DNA of 64,000 nt from Agelas oroides (taxonomy: Eukaryota; Porifera; Demospongiae; Agelasida; Agelasidae): NCBI GenBank assembly GCA_949130485.1, contig OX422204.1:3073515-3137514 (forward strand), in the 5' to 3' direction. How positions within the stretch are numbered: the stretch's first letter is position 1; each line of letters starts with the position of its first letter. The notes under the pieces were generated by a model. That model had not been told where the DNA came from. It saw only the letters and a list, made by a program, of their open reading frames with translations, and did no database searches. A program made the position numbers and the translations under genes. This document shows positions 39,601 through 45,283 of this stretch, piece after piece.

Positions 39601-41827
39601 AATGGGCAGAAACGGTAGTTGTGAAACTCTGTCGTCTGGCCTCTGAGAAGCATTGTATTGACCTAAAAATGGTCTCAGAAGCAATCTCATAGCCTCTAAA
39701 TTCCCAAAATTTCTGGGGAGCATGCCCCCAGACCCCCCTAGCTCTAGGGTGCTTACGCACGCACTACGAACCTGACCACTCAAAACCTGATGGCTACGGC
39801 ACTGGTACAGGCGCATGCATGCTGTCATGCGTTAGGCGTACAACAAACACGGGGCTCGCTCAAGCTCACCTCAATAAACCCCATAGGCGACGGAACCGGG
39901 GGGGCCAGGGGGGCACGTGCCCCCCCCCAAACCTTGAGGCTGGGGGGGGGGGGGGGGGGGGGGGGAGGCACGGGGGGGGCACGCTCATTTTCGAGCGAGC
40001 CAGAGAACGCTTGACACTTGGCTACCTGCAGCTAAGAAAACAAGTGACACCGAGGTAAAAAGTACACGCCTTGTAACGTTACCAGGTTGCGAATGGAAGA
40101 AGTGGGTTACCTTCCTGTAGTCTCGCGGCCATTCTGACCTTTTCAAGTATAGTACGGTACACTCTAAGCTGCGTGGGAGGGGGGAAACCCCCTACGGCCG
40201 CCGCGCTACAACTGTGCCCCCCCAAATTCGAAGTGCTTCCGGCGCCTATGAACCCACTTTCTTTTCAGCATGTCTGCGACCAGCTAAGTTAATACACAGG
40301 CCACAGGAAGTGTTGCATGTCCAATCTGAGTTGATATTCGTTAATGGCACGGCTCACTTACCCCAGGAATGAAACCTTTTTTTGGGAACCGAAGTGGAAA
40401 GAAAATGGTGTGCAAACAGCAAAATGCATCACGGTGAGGTCTGCATGGGCACAAGACTAAATACAAATGCAGATACTTGTGCAGCCAAAATATAGAAGCT
40501 TGGATGGTGAAGCCACTGAGTGCACGTTGTGTAAACATTGTGGTTGCAAGCTGAATACTGTTTAACTACAGTTACAGACTTAAGTCTGGTAACTCAGTGA
40601 AGATTGACCCGCACGCAGACCAGAAACAGAAAATTGTGTGGTCGTATGCTTAAAATATTATCGCAAGCCTGAGCACCATTGGAGATTATGTAGATATAGC
40701 TATAGCAGGCGCGGAGGAGGGGGAGGAGAAAGAGCGCCTGGTATACACTGTTTGCGCATGCACTAATCGCCACGGTCCGCGGCGACCGTGTTTGTATGCG
40801 TACATACGTATCTGGTGATGTCATAAACTCGCCGCGTTGATGTGTCAGTTGGCGTTCTGTTCGAGCGAGTTTTGTATATGCCTTCTGGTAGCTGGGTACC
40901 TCGAGATAAAGCCCAAGAACAGGTTGCCTCCATTGAGTGTGTTTACCGAGGAAGCATACCTTTTGCGGTTATCCAATTTCGGTAAGTCGATTCCTACCAC
41001 TGCCTACCGGACATTTCTCTTTGTATCCGACAGTATAAAACTAGGCAGAGCATGTAGCAGCAATGTTTATAGCGTCCTAAGAAACAAAAGCTGAGGTAAT
41101 TTTTATGACGGTTCATGCTATTCACGTGAACCGTTGATCGTCATGTTAGTACACGCCCCTAATTCTGGCCTTTGCTATAATTAGGCGCATGCACGAACAG
41201 TGTAAACCAGGCAGCCTACGAGGCTAGTATAGCTACTTCACTATGATGAGGTAGTAGTGCATGCATGACTTATGAAGTGATGAATAATAAGAACTGTGAT
41301 TGATGGTAAGGATACTGCATTTGTTGCAAATCTCCTCTCCTGGGAACTGTCGTGGAATTGTAGATTAGGAGTGAACTCAGCAGAACACTCAGTGTAAAAA
41401 TCTGGTTGTCACTCTTGTCACTAGCAGAGGCAGCATCAATCCCTTCGGTATCTAGTAAAACCATGGTGACTTCTTCGCCATTTTTCAGACGCAGCTTGAA
41501 AGGGCGATCCCACATCCAAATTCCCATAGTCTCAGGATCCATATTGTGGCCCAGTTTGAATGGGCATTGCTGATGAGAGTTGCTGATAAGCCGCCCAAGG
41601 ATGTACGACTTGCCAGTTCGGCATGGACCTACCACTGCTAGCACACATACAGGGCCTGAGATTTCCCTCAGAACATGTAGTGCTTGGGGAATAGCTTTTA
41701 GGGAGGTACGTTTGATACCTCTGTGATGTTTGCATTCGCGAGTGTGCTTATTCCATTCCATATCATTCGGAAGACAGAGTGGGATTGCATGCCCTTCGTC
41801 AACCATTGATTCTGACCCAAAGTGCAT
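6932..41827 (-). CDS. GBP-Hint gene A: GBP-like GTPase - coiled coil - Hint protein (eight exons)
   Basis: Eight minus-strand exons join in frame to 862 residues: 41827-41316, 37569-37389, 21066-20805, 20005-19713, 18946-18677, 14777-14655, 9861-9567 and 7584-6932. The N-terminal G domain has P-loop GPCRTGKS (residues 67-74), DTEG (126-129) and the G4-type 'WLLRD' (205-209), the marks of the GB1/RHD3 (GBP/atlastin) GTPases. A helical region follows, then a Gln/Glu/Lys-rich coiled coil, then a Hint domain starting with GGC (Cys649) and containing NHPF and 'SYHANGYVVAAN'. Family members hydrolyse GTP and self-assemble, and vertebrate GBPs attack intracellular pathogens. A Hint domain suggests self-cleavage or ligation of the C-terminus. 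Exon 1 could be internal, because the frame stays open to a TAA about 95 nt upstream of the chosen ATG. The span includes a 16.3 kb intron full of mobile elements. Confidence is high for the parts and moderate for the complete join. Confidence 0.8.
7788..7816. repeat. A-run plus (TA)n tract
   Basis: Low-complexity A run followed by alternating TA, in intron 7 of GBP-Hint A. Confidence 0.8.
8330..8520. mobile_element. Diverged partial hAT-like MITE (family of 33020-33493)
   Basis: It shares blocks with the right half of the complete element at 33020-33493: 'aatttgcgat', 'gataatttg.ag.cacac', 'gcactggtggg', 'ctagttgct.ggg' and 'ccccagcttgg'. The terminal inverted repeat is degraded. Confidence 0.6.
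9136..9162. repeat. (ATTC)n microsatellite
   Basis: About six perfect ATTC units in intron 7 of GBP-Hint A. Confidence 0.9.
9203..9332 (+). repeat. Dispersed repeat, copy 1 (partner 34062-34187)
   Basis: Starts 'gtgttggaggatttcttcaa' and ends 'ccatgggaaaatgtaaa'. A similar sequence in the same orientation occurs at 34062-34187, and a third fragment near 49800 shares 'tcttcaaagttcc'. No coding frame is conserved between copies. Confidence 0.75.
9567..9861 (-). CDS. GBP-Hint A exon 7: coiled coil
   Basis: 98 codons rich in Gln, Glu, Lys, Leu and Asn. The frame opens 'LQSLQDQFQRDQANLKAELE' and later has 'LKQENEAAYSQLQSRMQQER'. Leu and other aliphatic residues recur with heptad-like spacing and there is no Pro, as expected for a long parallel coiled coil. 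Phase 0 in (acceptor 'aattag'), phase 1 out (donor 'gtacat'), matching the Hint exon. It is the counterpart of the coiled-coil end of the large exon in gene B. Confidence 0.85.
11324..12295. mobile_element. Foldback element with ~100-bp inverted ends, carrying a nested MITE
   Basis: The left end (11324-11410) and right end (about 12205-12295) are inverted copies. Both contain 'ttggtacaaaacc', 'gactggactcatg', 'actgatttttgga' and 'caagttttggacagatg'. The GGACT/CCAGT-rich ends resemble those at 60287-61029 and a fragment near 33900. It lies in intron 6 of GBP-Hint A. Confidence 0.8.
11651..11962. mobile_element. MITE nested in the 11.3-12.3 kb foldback element
   Basis: The ends are inverted copies built on 'aactgcgtatacaagcc' and its complement. 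The ~250-bp interior has no coding signal. Its position between the arms of the outer element shows a later insertion. Confidence 0.7.
12777..13025 (+). repeat. Tandem repeat, five 50-bp units
   Basis: Units begin at 12781, 12831, 12881, 12931 and 12981, each reading 'tgcct.agagggttcacaga' and on to 'gtacatacattgtatg'. The copies are virtually identical. The first and last have T where the three inner ones have G ('cttag' versus 'ctgag'). Confidence 0.95.
13140..13495 (+). repeat. Dispersed repeat, copy 2 (partner 1-360)
   Basis: Co-linear with 1-360 over the whole length, with substitutions and indels. It lies directly after the 50-bp tandem array in intron 6 of GBP-Hint A. Confidence 0.7.
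13805..14299. mobile_element. MITE with TIR CTGTAGTCTCGCGAAAGAG, TA target site
   Basis: The left end 'ctgtagtctcgcgaaagag' is mirrored by the right end 'ctctttcgcgagactacgg'. TA dinucleotides flank it (13803-13804 and 14300-14301). Subterminal 'gcgcccaccc' blocks are also inverted. No transposase is present. A second copy, interrupted by an insertion, is at 34266-35405. Confidence 0.88.
14655..14777 (-). CDS. GBP-Hint A exon 6: coiled coil
   Basis: 41 codons starting 'EQENERKRLESQLSKLKNYD' and ending 'ELKEQELIIQRRE'. Strongly charged and helical. Phase 0 on both sides (acceptor 'cttatag', donor 'gtacca'). Confidence 0.82.
15501..16800 (+). repeat. Large minisatellite of 20/21-bp units (41-bp dimers)
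   Basis: About 60 tandem copies of 'ctcaagtggacagtccaata', mostly alternating between a 20-bp form and a 21-bp form with one extra A, which gives a 41-bp higher-order unit. Sequence identity is almost complete from 15540 to 16740. Only the last units, from about 16741, degrade ('cagtgcaata', 'gatagtacaa'). It lies in intron 5 of GBP-Hint A, between exons at 14777 and 18677. Confidence 0.97.
18677..18946 (-). CDS. GBP-Hint A exon 5: GBP helical region
   Basis: 90 codons beginning 'GQLAEYTRDGNCKRGTKLAS' and ending 'AAAEILEKFIR'. Predominantly helical and charged, in the position of the GBP C-terminal helical domain. Phase 0 on both sides. Confidence 0.85.
19713..20005 (-). CDS. GBP-Hint A exon 4: GBP helical region
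   Basis: Encodes 'MVQLYIDALNSDGIPVVGST' followed by 'WQRVLEATYESAVGEA'. It aligns with 'KYIEALSDPDSIPCLDNTWQ' of gene B, the GBP motif (Y.....G..P.....W) at the start of the helical domain. Phase 1 in, phase 0 out. Confidence 0.88.
20050..20178. repeat. Inverted repeat (foldback) in intron 3 of GBP-Hint A
   Basis: 'agttatag' and 'gggatttatggcagtaaaca' on the left recur inverted on the right ('gtttactacagccataaatc', 'ctataact'). About 55-bp arms, with a short centre at 'cccgagg'. Confidence 0.75.
20805..21066 (-). CDS. GBP-Hint A exon 3: end of G domain to helical region
   Basis: Encodes 'VLVPDATDDRCQQGIRKCLL' and then 'SFFSAFDAETIPPP', ending 'GSKVNGF'. It aligns with 'ILSFFPTVECMTLP' and 'KKGYMKGMLVDG' of gene B. 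Phase 0 in, phase 1 out. The SFF...E.. string followed by a Pro-rich loop is typical of GBP-family proteins. Confidence 0.88.
23694..25142. mobile_element. Foldback element built from ~40-bp satellite units in inverted arms
   Basis: Both ends carry an inverted ~125-bp unique segment: 'gtgtggtggccc', 'gacatgcgaaagtcg' inverted, and 'accgtatatttacgaataac' inverted. The interior of each arm is an array of units containing 'ggtcaccgatcggagtggtg' and 'cggtctgtgatcaccc', in opposite orientation in the two arms. The arms meet near 24430. The whole 1449 bp could form one giant hairpin. No transposase frame and no clear target duplication. The structure recalls foldback elements with repeated inner arms. 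Confidence 0.9.
25264..25304. repeat. (TA)n / (TTTA)n microsatellite
   Basis: 'tttatttattta' followed by about twelve TA units, just right of the foldback satellite. Confidence 0.9.
25731..25996 (+). repeat. Tandem duplication, 2 x 130 bp
   Basis: The block beginning 'ctgattccacagctctatgg' and ending 'cttgttcgtactaagctg' occurs at 25738 and again 130 bp later, with about three differences. Confidence 0.92.
26717..26968. mobile_element. MITE with 9-bp target duplication TCTACTATA (repeat copy 1)
   Basis: Ends 'cagaggaggtcgg' and inverted 'ctgacctcctctg'. Inner inverted blocks include 'gaggtcacactaattga'. Flanked by TCTACTATA at 26708-26716 and 26969-26977. 252 bp, no coding frame. The 9-bp duplication suggests a Mutator-like (MULE) transposase. 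Confidence 0.9.
27582..27635. repeat. (ATT)n microsatellite
   Basis: About 18 uninterrupted ATT/TTA units between repeat copies 1 and 2. Confidence 0.95.
27893..28144. mobile_element. MITE with 9-bp target duplication TCTACTATA (repeat copy 2)
   Basis: Same 252-bp element and same flanking TCTACTATA (27884-27892 and 28145-28153) as in copy 1, so the insertion predates that duplication. The homologous point in copy 3 (near 28716) reads as an empty site. Confidence 0.9.
29540..29824 (-). pseudogene. RecQ-like DNA helicase fragment (motif I)
   Basis: The minus strand encodes 'LKAEQLDVIKCICDGKDVFL', then 'WLPTGFGKSICYETLPFVF' and 'VVLVVSPLVYLI'. These correspond to RecQ motif 0, the Walker A motif (TGFGKS) and motif Ia. 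Upstream, 'EDFDKALKFAL' reads in the same frame but is cut off by an in-frame TGA before LKAEQ, so a small indel is likely. Downstream the frame ends soon after SPLVYLI. No other helicase motifs (DEAH, QxxGRxGR) are nearby. It is probably a dead fragment of a multi-copy RecQ-like gene. Confidence 0.75.
30545..31312. repeat. Inverted repeat pair, possible degenerate DNA transposon
   Basis: 'gctgatcacgtgatcttcag' plus 'ccaatcaggtg' at about 30551 recurs inverted at about 31273-31305 ('cacctgattggctgaaggtc', then 'acgtgatcagc'). No recognisable transposase lies between. 29825-30544 holds nothing I can identify. Confidence 0.6.
31309..31406. repeat. Hairpin with 26-bp arms
   Basis: 'tataacacacttagctgtac' and the inverted 'gtacagctaagtgtgttata' surround a loop of about 40 nt. 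Confidence 0.85.
32135..32594. mobile_element. MITE, pogo/Tc1-mariner type, TA target site
   Basis: Ends 'tagtggaacctcccttaat' and inverted 'attaatagaggttctactg', flanked by TA (32133-32134 and 32595-32596). Same family as 5438-5924. Confidence 0.85.
33020..33493. mobile_element. hAT-like MITE with TIR CAGTGGCGTAGCCAGG
   Basis: 474 bp. The left end 'cagtggcgtagccagg' pairs with the inverted right end 'ggctacgccactg'. Flanked by the 8-bp near-duplication aaatagct/taatagct (33012-33019 and 33494-33501). An 8-bp target site and ends beginning CAG(T/G)G fit hAT elements. Confidence 0.85.
34062..34187 (+). repeat. Dispersed repeat, copy 2 (partner 9203-9332)
   Basis: Same order of blocks as 9203-9332: 'gtgttggaggatttcttcaa', 'cacatgaaagtgcc', 'cacatcaaagggaca' and 'ccatgggaaaatgtaaa'. 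Confidence 0.75.
34266..35405. mobile_element. MITE (family of 13805-14299) split by a later insertion
   Basis: The left end 'ccgtagtctcgtgaaagag' and right end 'ctctttcgcgagactctac' are flanked by TA (34264-34265 and 35406-35407). Only the outer parts (to about 34358 and from about 35195) match the 495-bp copy at 13.8 kb in reverse orientation. The ~840 bp between are foreign and contain another repeat end ('gcatgctcccccaggaattt'). A short perfect hairpin built on 'gtgctccgcccat' lies at 34284-34317. Confidence 0.8.
35461..35883. mobile_element. Foldback MITE, tagcctc...gaggcta ends
   Basis: Arms of about 170 bp are inverted copies: 'cattcccaggccttcccacc', 'tacctaggtag' and 'ttcttttgatggg'. 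The outer 'tagcctc/gaggcta' is shared with 52325-52876 and 52984-53565. Confidence 0.85.
35884..36128. mobile_element. Short MITE, TA target site, cactgcaaaaac ends
   Basis: Left end 'cactgcaaaaacaaagttgt', right end 'attttgtttttacagtg', flanked by TA (35882-35883 and 36129-36130). The internal block at 35990-36126 recurs at 44036-44172. Confidence 0.8.
36215..36650. mobile_element. MITE with ~60-bp TIR (tcactgcaaaa...)
   Basis: Left 'tcactgcaaaaggtactcag' plus 'gtggttactctagtttcag'. The right end is the inverted 'ctgaaactggagtaaccac' plus 'tttttgcagtga'. The right end also overlaps a fragment near 33525 of the same family. Confidence 0.75.
36854..37220. repeat. Repeat with recurrent 'ggcggctactattc' blocks
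   Basis: 'gggcggctactattcaa' is repeated at 36890 and 36909, and related 'cggctactattcg' and 'ggcgactattcgaggg' blocks recur at 37172-37207. Probably the remnant of a TA-targeted element starting 'ccgtatttcttcga'. Confidence 0.6.
37389..37569 (-). CDS. GBP-Hint A exon 2: G4 region of the G domain
   Basis: Acceptor 'cctag', then 'FIANLSKSIQVQAGKSAEGT' and 'SNPRFMWLLRDAMLKP', ending 'FKDYLLQK'. It aligns with 'FPNFLWLLRDVHLLPVD' and 'EYLKTK' of gene B. The WLLRD is the GBP equivalent of the guanine-specifying RD motif. Phase 2 in, phase 0 out. A lone 181-nt exon between two long introns, found by paralogue comparison. Confidence 0.85.
37887..37927. repeat. (GT)n microsatellite
   Basis: Interrupted GT/TGTG tract in intron 1 of GBP-Hint A. 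Confidence 0.9.
38227..38242. repeat. Poly-C tract
   Basis: Sixteen C residues in a row. Confidence 0.9.
39053..39586. mobile_element. MITE with TIR CCGTATTGTCCCGAGCAAGC, TA target site
   Basis: Left 'ccgtattgtcccgagcaagc' pairs with the inverted 'gcttgctcgggacaatacgg'. TA at 39051-39052 and 39587-39588. Subterminal 'gcccacccc' is also inverted. 534 bp, no transposase. Confidence 0.9.
39895..40010. repeat. G-rich low-complexity repeat including a 24-G run
   Basis: 'ggggcacgtgcccc'-type palindrome followed by a run of about 24 G (39942-39965) and further G blocks. A strong G-quadruplex candidate and a likely assembly risk point. Confidence 0.85.
41316..41827 (-). CDS. GBP-Hint A exon 1: GTPase core
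   Basis: Start ATG at 41827-41825. Encodes 'VLAVVGPCRTGKSYILGRL' (P-loop), 'KLGHNMDPETMGIWMWDRPF' (G2/switch I region with the GBP-like GIWMW) and 'MVLLDTEGIDAA' (G3). The donor after 'atgca' at 41315 leaves phase 2, which the exon at 37569 completes. It is clearly paralogous to the first exon of gene B. The frame is open upstream to a TAA about 95 nt before the ATG. Confidence 0.88.
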
Positions 41828-42958
41828 ATCAAATTGCTTGAAATGTGCGCACGACTGTTGACTCTTGTTCAGTTTGAGCTGGGCTGGGTTTAAGTGTCCA
41901 ACATTTGGCTTTTACATTGCTTTCAAGTTTTCCTGCAATGCAGATACACACAATCTAACGCCAGGAAAGGATAATGAAGAGAGGAGCTAGAGAAATTATG
42001 GACCTAAAATAAGCATACACTTTTGATTGAAACTGAAGTTTCCCACTGCATGTATTCATAAATTAGTGCATTACTTACATGTCCAATGCTCACAAATAGG
42101 GTGCACTACCGTAAATTTGGGAGTATAAGCACCATGACTACAAGTACCCTATGAATATATGAGTATACCAATACCTTTACTATAGCCACCACCCATTGGC
42201 AAACGGAAATATGTTGACAATCAAACATATACCCACTAACGCAGAAGAATGGTAGGAAGTCTGGAATAAATAAAATCAATCAGTTTGTTTCTTGGCCTTC
42301 TGCTATCTTTAGCCGACGTCTCCTGGTGCTGCCTGATGCCGCTAAACAAACCGCCAAGTTAGCTAGTCTATATACGTGAATGCTAATGTATATATTAAAG
42401 CTCGACTTCAGTCCGTCTTCTGAACGACAATGATTGTACATATAGTACACTAGTTTGCCTGGCGGGAGATACTATGAGTACAACCACGTCGAGTAAATTC
42501 AGGCCGTTCCGTTCTGTCGCGGAATTTACTCGTAATAAGTAATTACAGCCGTTCCGTTGACCGGCGTGCAAGACTACCATCTAAGCTTACGGATTTGGAG
42601 CCCTCGCCAGGGATTAAACTTTATCTTGCAGATCCTCAGTCCACTGCCGCACACTCACCAACTGTTAAACGGTGGGCTATCCGGCTTGTGTAAAAGTCTT
42701 TATTCCATCATCATACCGGAAGTCCATATATACGTATCCACACAAAATTATTTTCGCGGCACGTTGACATGCACCCGCACGTCCAATATAAGCTTGGACC
42801 CAGTCTCGCAAACTGGACCCAACCAATCCCAGCGCGGATCCCCAGTTGATTTAACTCAAGAAGGGTATGTACCTCAGTTGCAGGACCTTGGCCTAAACTG
42901 CCTCCCACTTTTACCACAGTGTAGGGTTGCAGCCTTTGCTACTCAAAAGTTTCAATAA

Positions 42959-43012
42959 GCATAGATAATATATGGCCTTTGGATCGTCTTCAAGGTTATA
43001 TATTATCTATGC
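42959..43012. repeat. Small hairpin (15-bp perfect arms)
   Basis: 'gcatagataatatat' and inverted 'atatattatctatgc' around 24 nt. Confidence 0.85.
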
Positions 43013-43456
43013 AATAAGGCATGAATACTTGTGGACAATCATTACTGCCCAAACGTTAGCCCATAGTGCATGAACACATGAATATAGTCTGACCCTTTTG
43101 GCAGAAATACAAGCAATTACAAAATGAATTTCATTTGCAACCTAATTTATAGTTTGCTAGAAACCTTCACTGCATGGACAAGAGATGTAACCCTAAACCA
43201 TGGCAAACCATGGCAAAAGGAGGTGGGAAACTGCCTGAAACTAGATGTATCCAGACTGCAACTGAGGTGACATTTCTGGTTAAATCAACCTCCAGTTTTT
43301 TACAGTATAGAAGTACATATAAACTGAAGTTACACGCATGTATGGTAACTCCATAAGAAAGTTATAGCTGTTCAAGGTAGATGCTGAACAGCCTGCATGC
43401 ATGACTCGGGGAAATTTACAGTTTCCTGAAGAGACAGCTAAGACACTGGTAAAAAC

Positions 43457-43682
43457 TATTACTGCAAATTATTTGGTTACTATATATACAGTTGCGTGGC
43501 TATCCTTGCCTTGAAAGGAAATTAGTGCTTGTAAAAATTTTTGCAGGAGGCTGTATCAATTAATTATCAGCTCCCACTGCACAAATTCTTTCCAGCACTG
43601 CATTTATAAAAATTAGCATACATGCAAATGTAGTAGCTAATCAAATTTTTTTGCTAAAATAACAACTTCGTTTTTGCAGATA
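43457..43682. mobile_element. MITE fragment (family of 35884-36128)
   Basis: Shares 'tatttggttac', 'gctatcctt' and the end 'ctaaaataacaacttcgttt' with 35884-36128, partly in opposite orientation. Confidence 0.6.
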
Positions 43683-44035
43683 TATAATATATATACATAT
43701 ATATGTACATGCATGGAATTGGTGAATGAAGCAGTTGGCGATTGTTTATGTTCCCCCTGCAACACACTACTGGCTGCTTTCTTGTACTTTGAGGACAAAC
43801 TTGAGGCCGGCAAACAACTTAGTTAGCTACCAACTTCAGTTCAGAAGCAACTTCCTATTAAAGAGCAGACTCAGCAAAGATGAAAAAGAACTTGTGAGAG
43901 TGTGAACCATGATGTCAATGCCTTGTACAAATGCCTCAAACCTTACACGCCATGCAGGTATTTACACCAAACACAAGTGTGCAATGCACTCAAAACTTGT
44001 ATTATCCAAGTACATGATACAAGTAGGTAGTAAGC

Positions 44036-44172
44036 TGATACTTGAATAAACTTTACTAGCCTCCCACAAAATGTTTTACAAGCACTACATTCTTTGAATT
44101 AGCGTGGGAAGGACAGTCACGCAATTGTAGTAACCAAATAATTAGCTAAAACCACAATTTTGTTTTTACAGG
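44036..44172 (+). repeat. Repeat block shared with 35990-36126
   Basis: Direct copy, with few differences, of 'ctgatacttgaataaacttt' through 'cacaattttgtttttacag'. Confidence 0.9.
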
Positions 44173-44765
44173 GCAGCAGATGGATGCATATGAACTGCTA
44201 TATATTGGCTAGCAGACATGCAAGTGTCTCTGCTAGCTCTTTGAAGCTTGATGGATTGTGAGGGGGTTGATTGATGATAATTGTGTTTTTGATCACCTGC
44301 ATGTGCAATAAACCCTGGAACTGCAGTAACTTTCACTTGTGGTCATTTTAACTAAGCAGTTTTTGCAATGTTAAGCCAACAACAAGCCATGCACATTCTG
44401 CGCACAGCCAAACCCAAATTATGAAAACATTCTCCCAGTCTTCTCCACAGTGTCTGTACTGCAAGTGACAAAATGAGGTGGAGGCTAAGAAACAAGGCTA
44501 TGAAAGCACTTTGTTTACAACAATTGTGGGTTTAGGGAGTACGCGTCCAATTGTTCAGTCTACAATTGCTGTAGTAATGCACGTAGGATGAGGTCATTTA
44601 CACCTACACTTATACTTCCGGGGTTGTGTATTGCAAAATTAAATTTATGGGCAGTTGCACAGCGGCAATTTGACTGTATATGGCATGTATGTCGATACAT
44701 AAAACCAACTACAGCGTGATGTGCGTCAGTCGACGAACGAACTTGCAAGTGAGGGAAACTCGACG

Positions 44766-45283
44766 ATGGCAGCGCCAAAGAGAAGGTTTATCCAGAGGGT
44801 TCTTCAGCACCCCGAACTAGCAACATTGCCTGCTTCCGTCCCCCTAGTCATCCCCGACGATACCGAGTACGATTTCGCAAACAACGAGTTGCGCCTCGTC
44901 GAGGGAAAGCCACGCTCCAAACTCGTACTCGTGCCGCAAACGTTAGAGCTGATCAAAAGCATCAAAAAAGATTTGGGCGTTCTGTCTATCTGCGGACCCT
45001 GCCGTACAGGGAAGTCTTACGTTCTTTCGCGAGTGCTAGGTTCGTCGGACGCTTTTGAACTAGGCCACACGATGGATCCCAAGACATTCGGAATCTGGAT
45101 CGGGACTACGGTGCTCGAATGCGATGAGTTTACTCTCCTGCTGATGGATACAGAAGGTATCGACGCTGCAACCGCACGAATGAAGGACGACGCCAGCGTA
45201 TTAGTGATGACGATTCTCCTCAGCTCCTTCATGATCTACAATTCGCTACAAGTACCAAAGAAGAACGACCTTGAAAAAATGAG
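44766..45283 (+). CDS. GBP-Hint B exon 1: GTPase core
   Basis: Starts MAAPKRRF and includes 'LGVLSICGPCRTGKSYVLSR' (P-loop), 'LGHTMDPKTFGIW' and 'LLLMDTEGIDAATA'. Donor 'gttagt' leaves phase 2. GC-richer and with fewer T-ending codons than the large exon 55268-56817. Confidence 0.92.

Larger units (their letters stand above)
41828..44765. promoter_or_regulatory. Divergent intergenic region between GBP-Hint A and B
   Basis: 2.9 kb between the two start codons must contain both promoters. No other gene is visible. It contains a small hairpin at 42959-43012, repeat fragments at 43457-43682 and 44036-44172, and short MITE remnants. I cannot point to a specific TATA box or immune-type response element. 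Confidence 0.5.

Noticed and set aside
40837..41094. 85-residue plus-strand frame just beyond GBP-Hint A exon 1
   Set aside because: Hydrophobic start but no recognisable family and no splice or paralogue support. It lies in intron 1 of gene A on the opposite strand.
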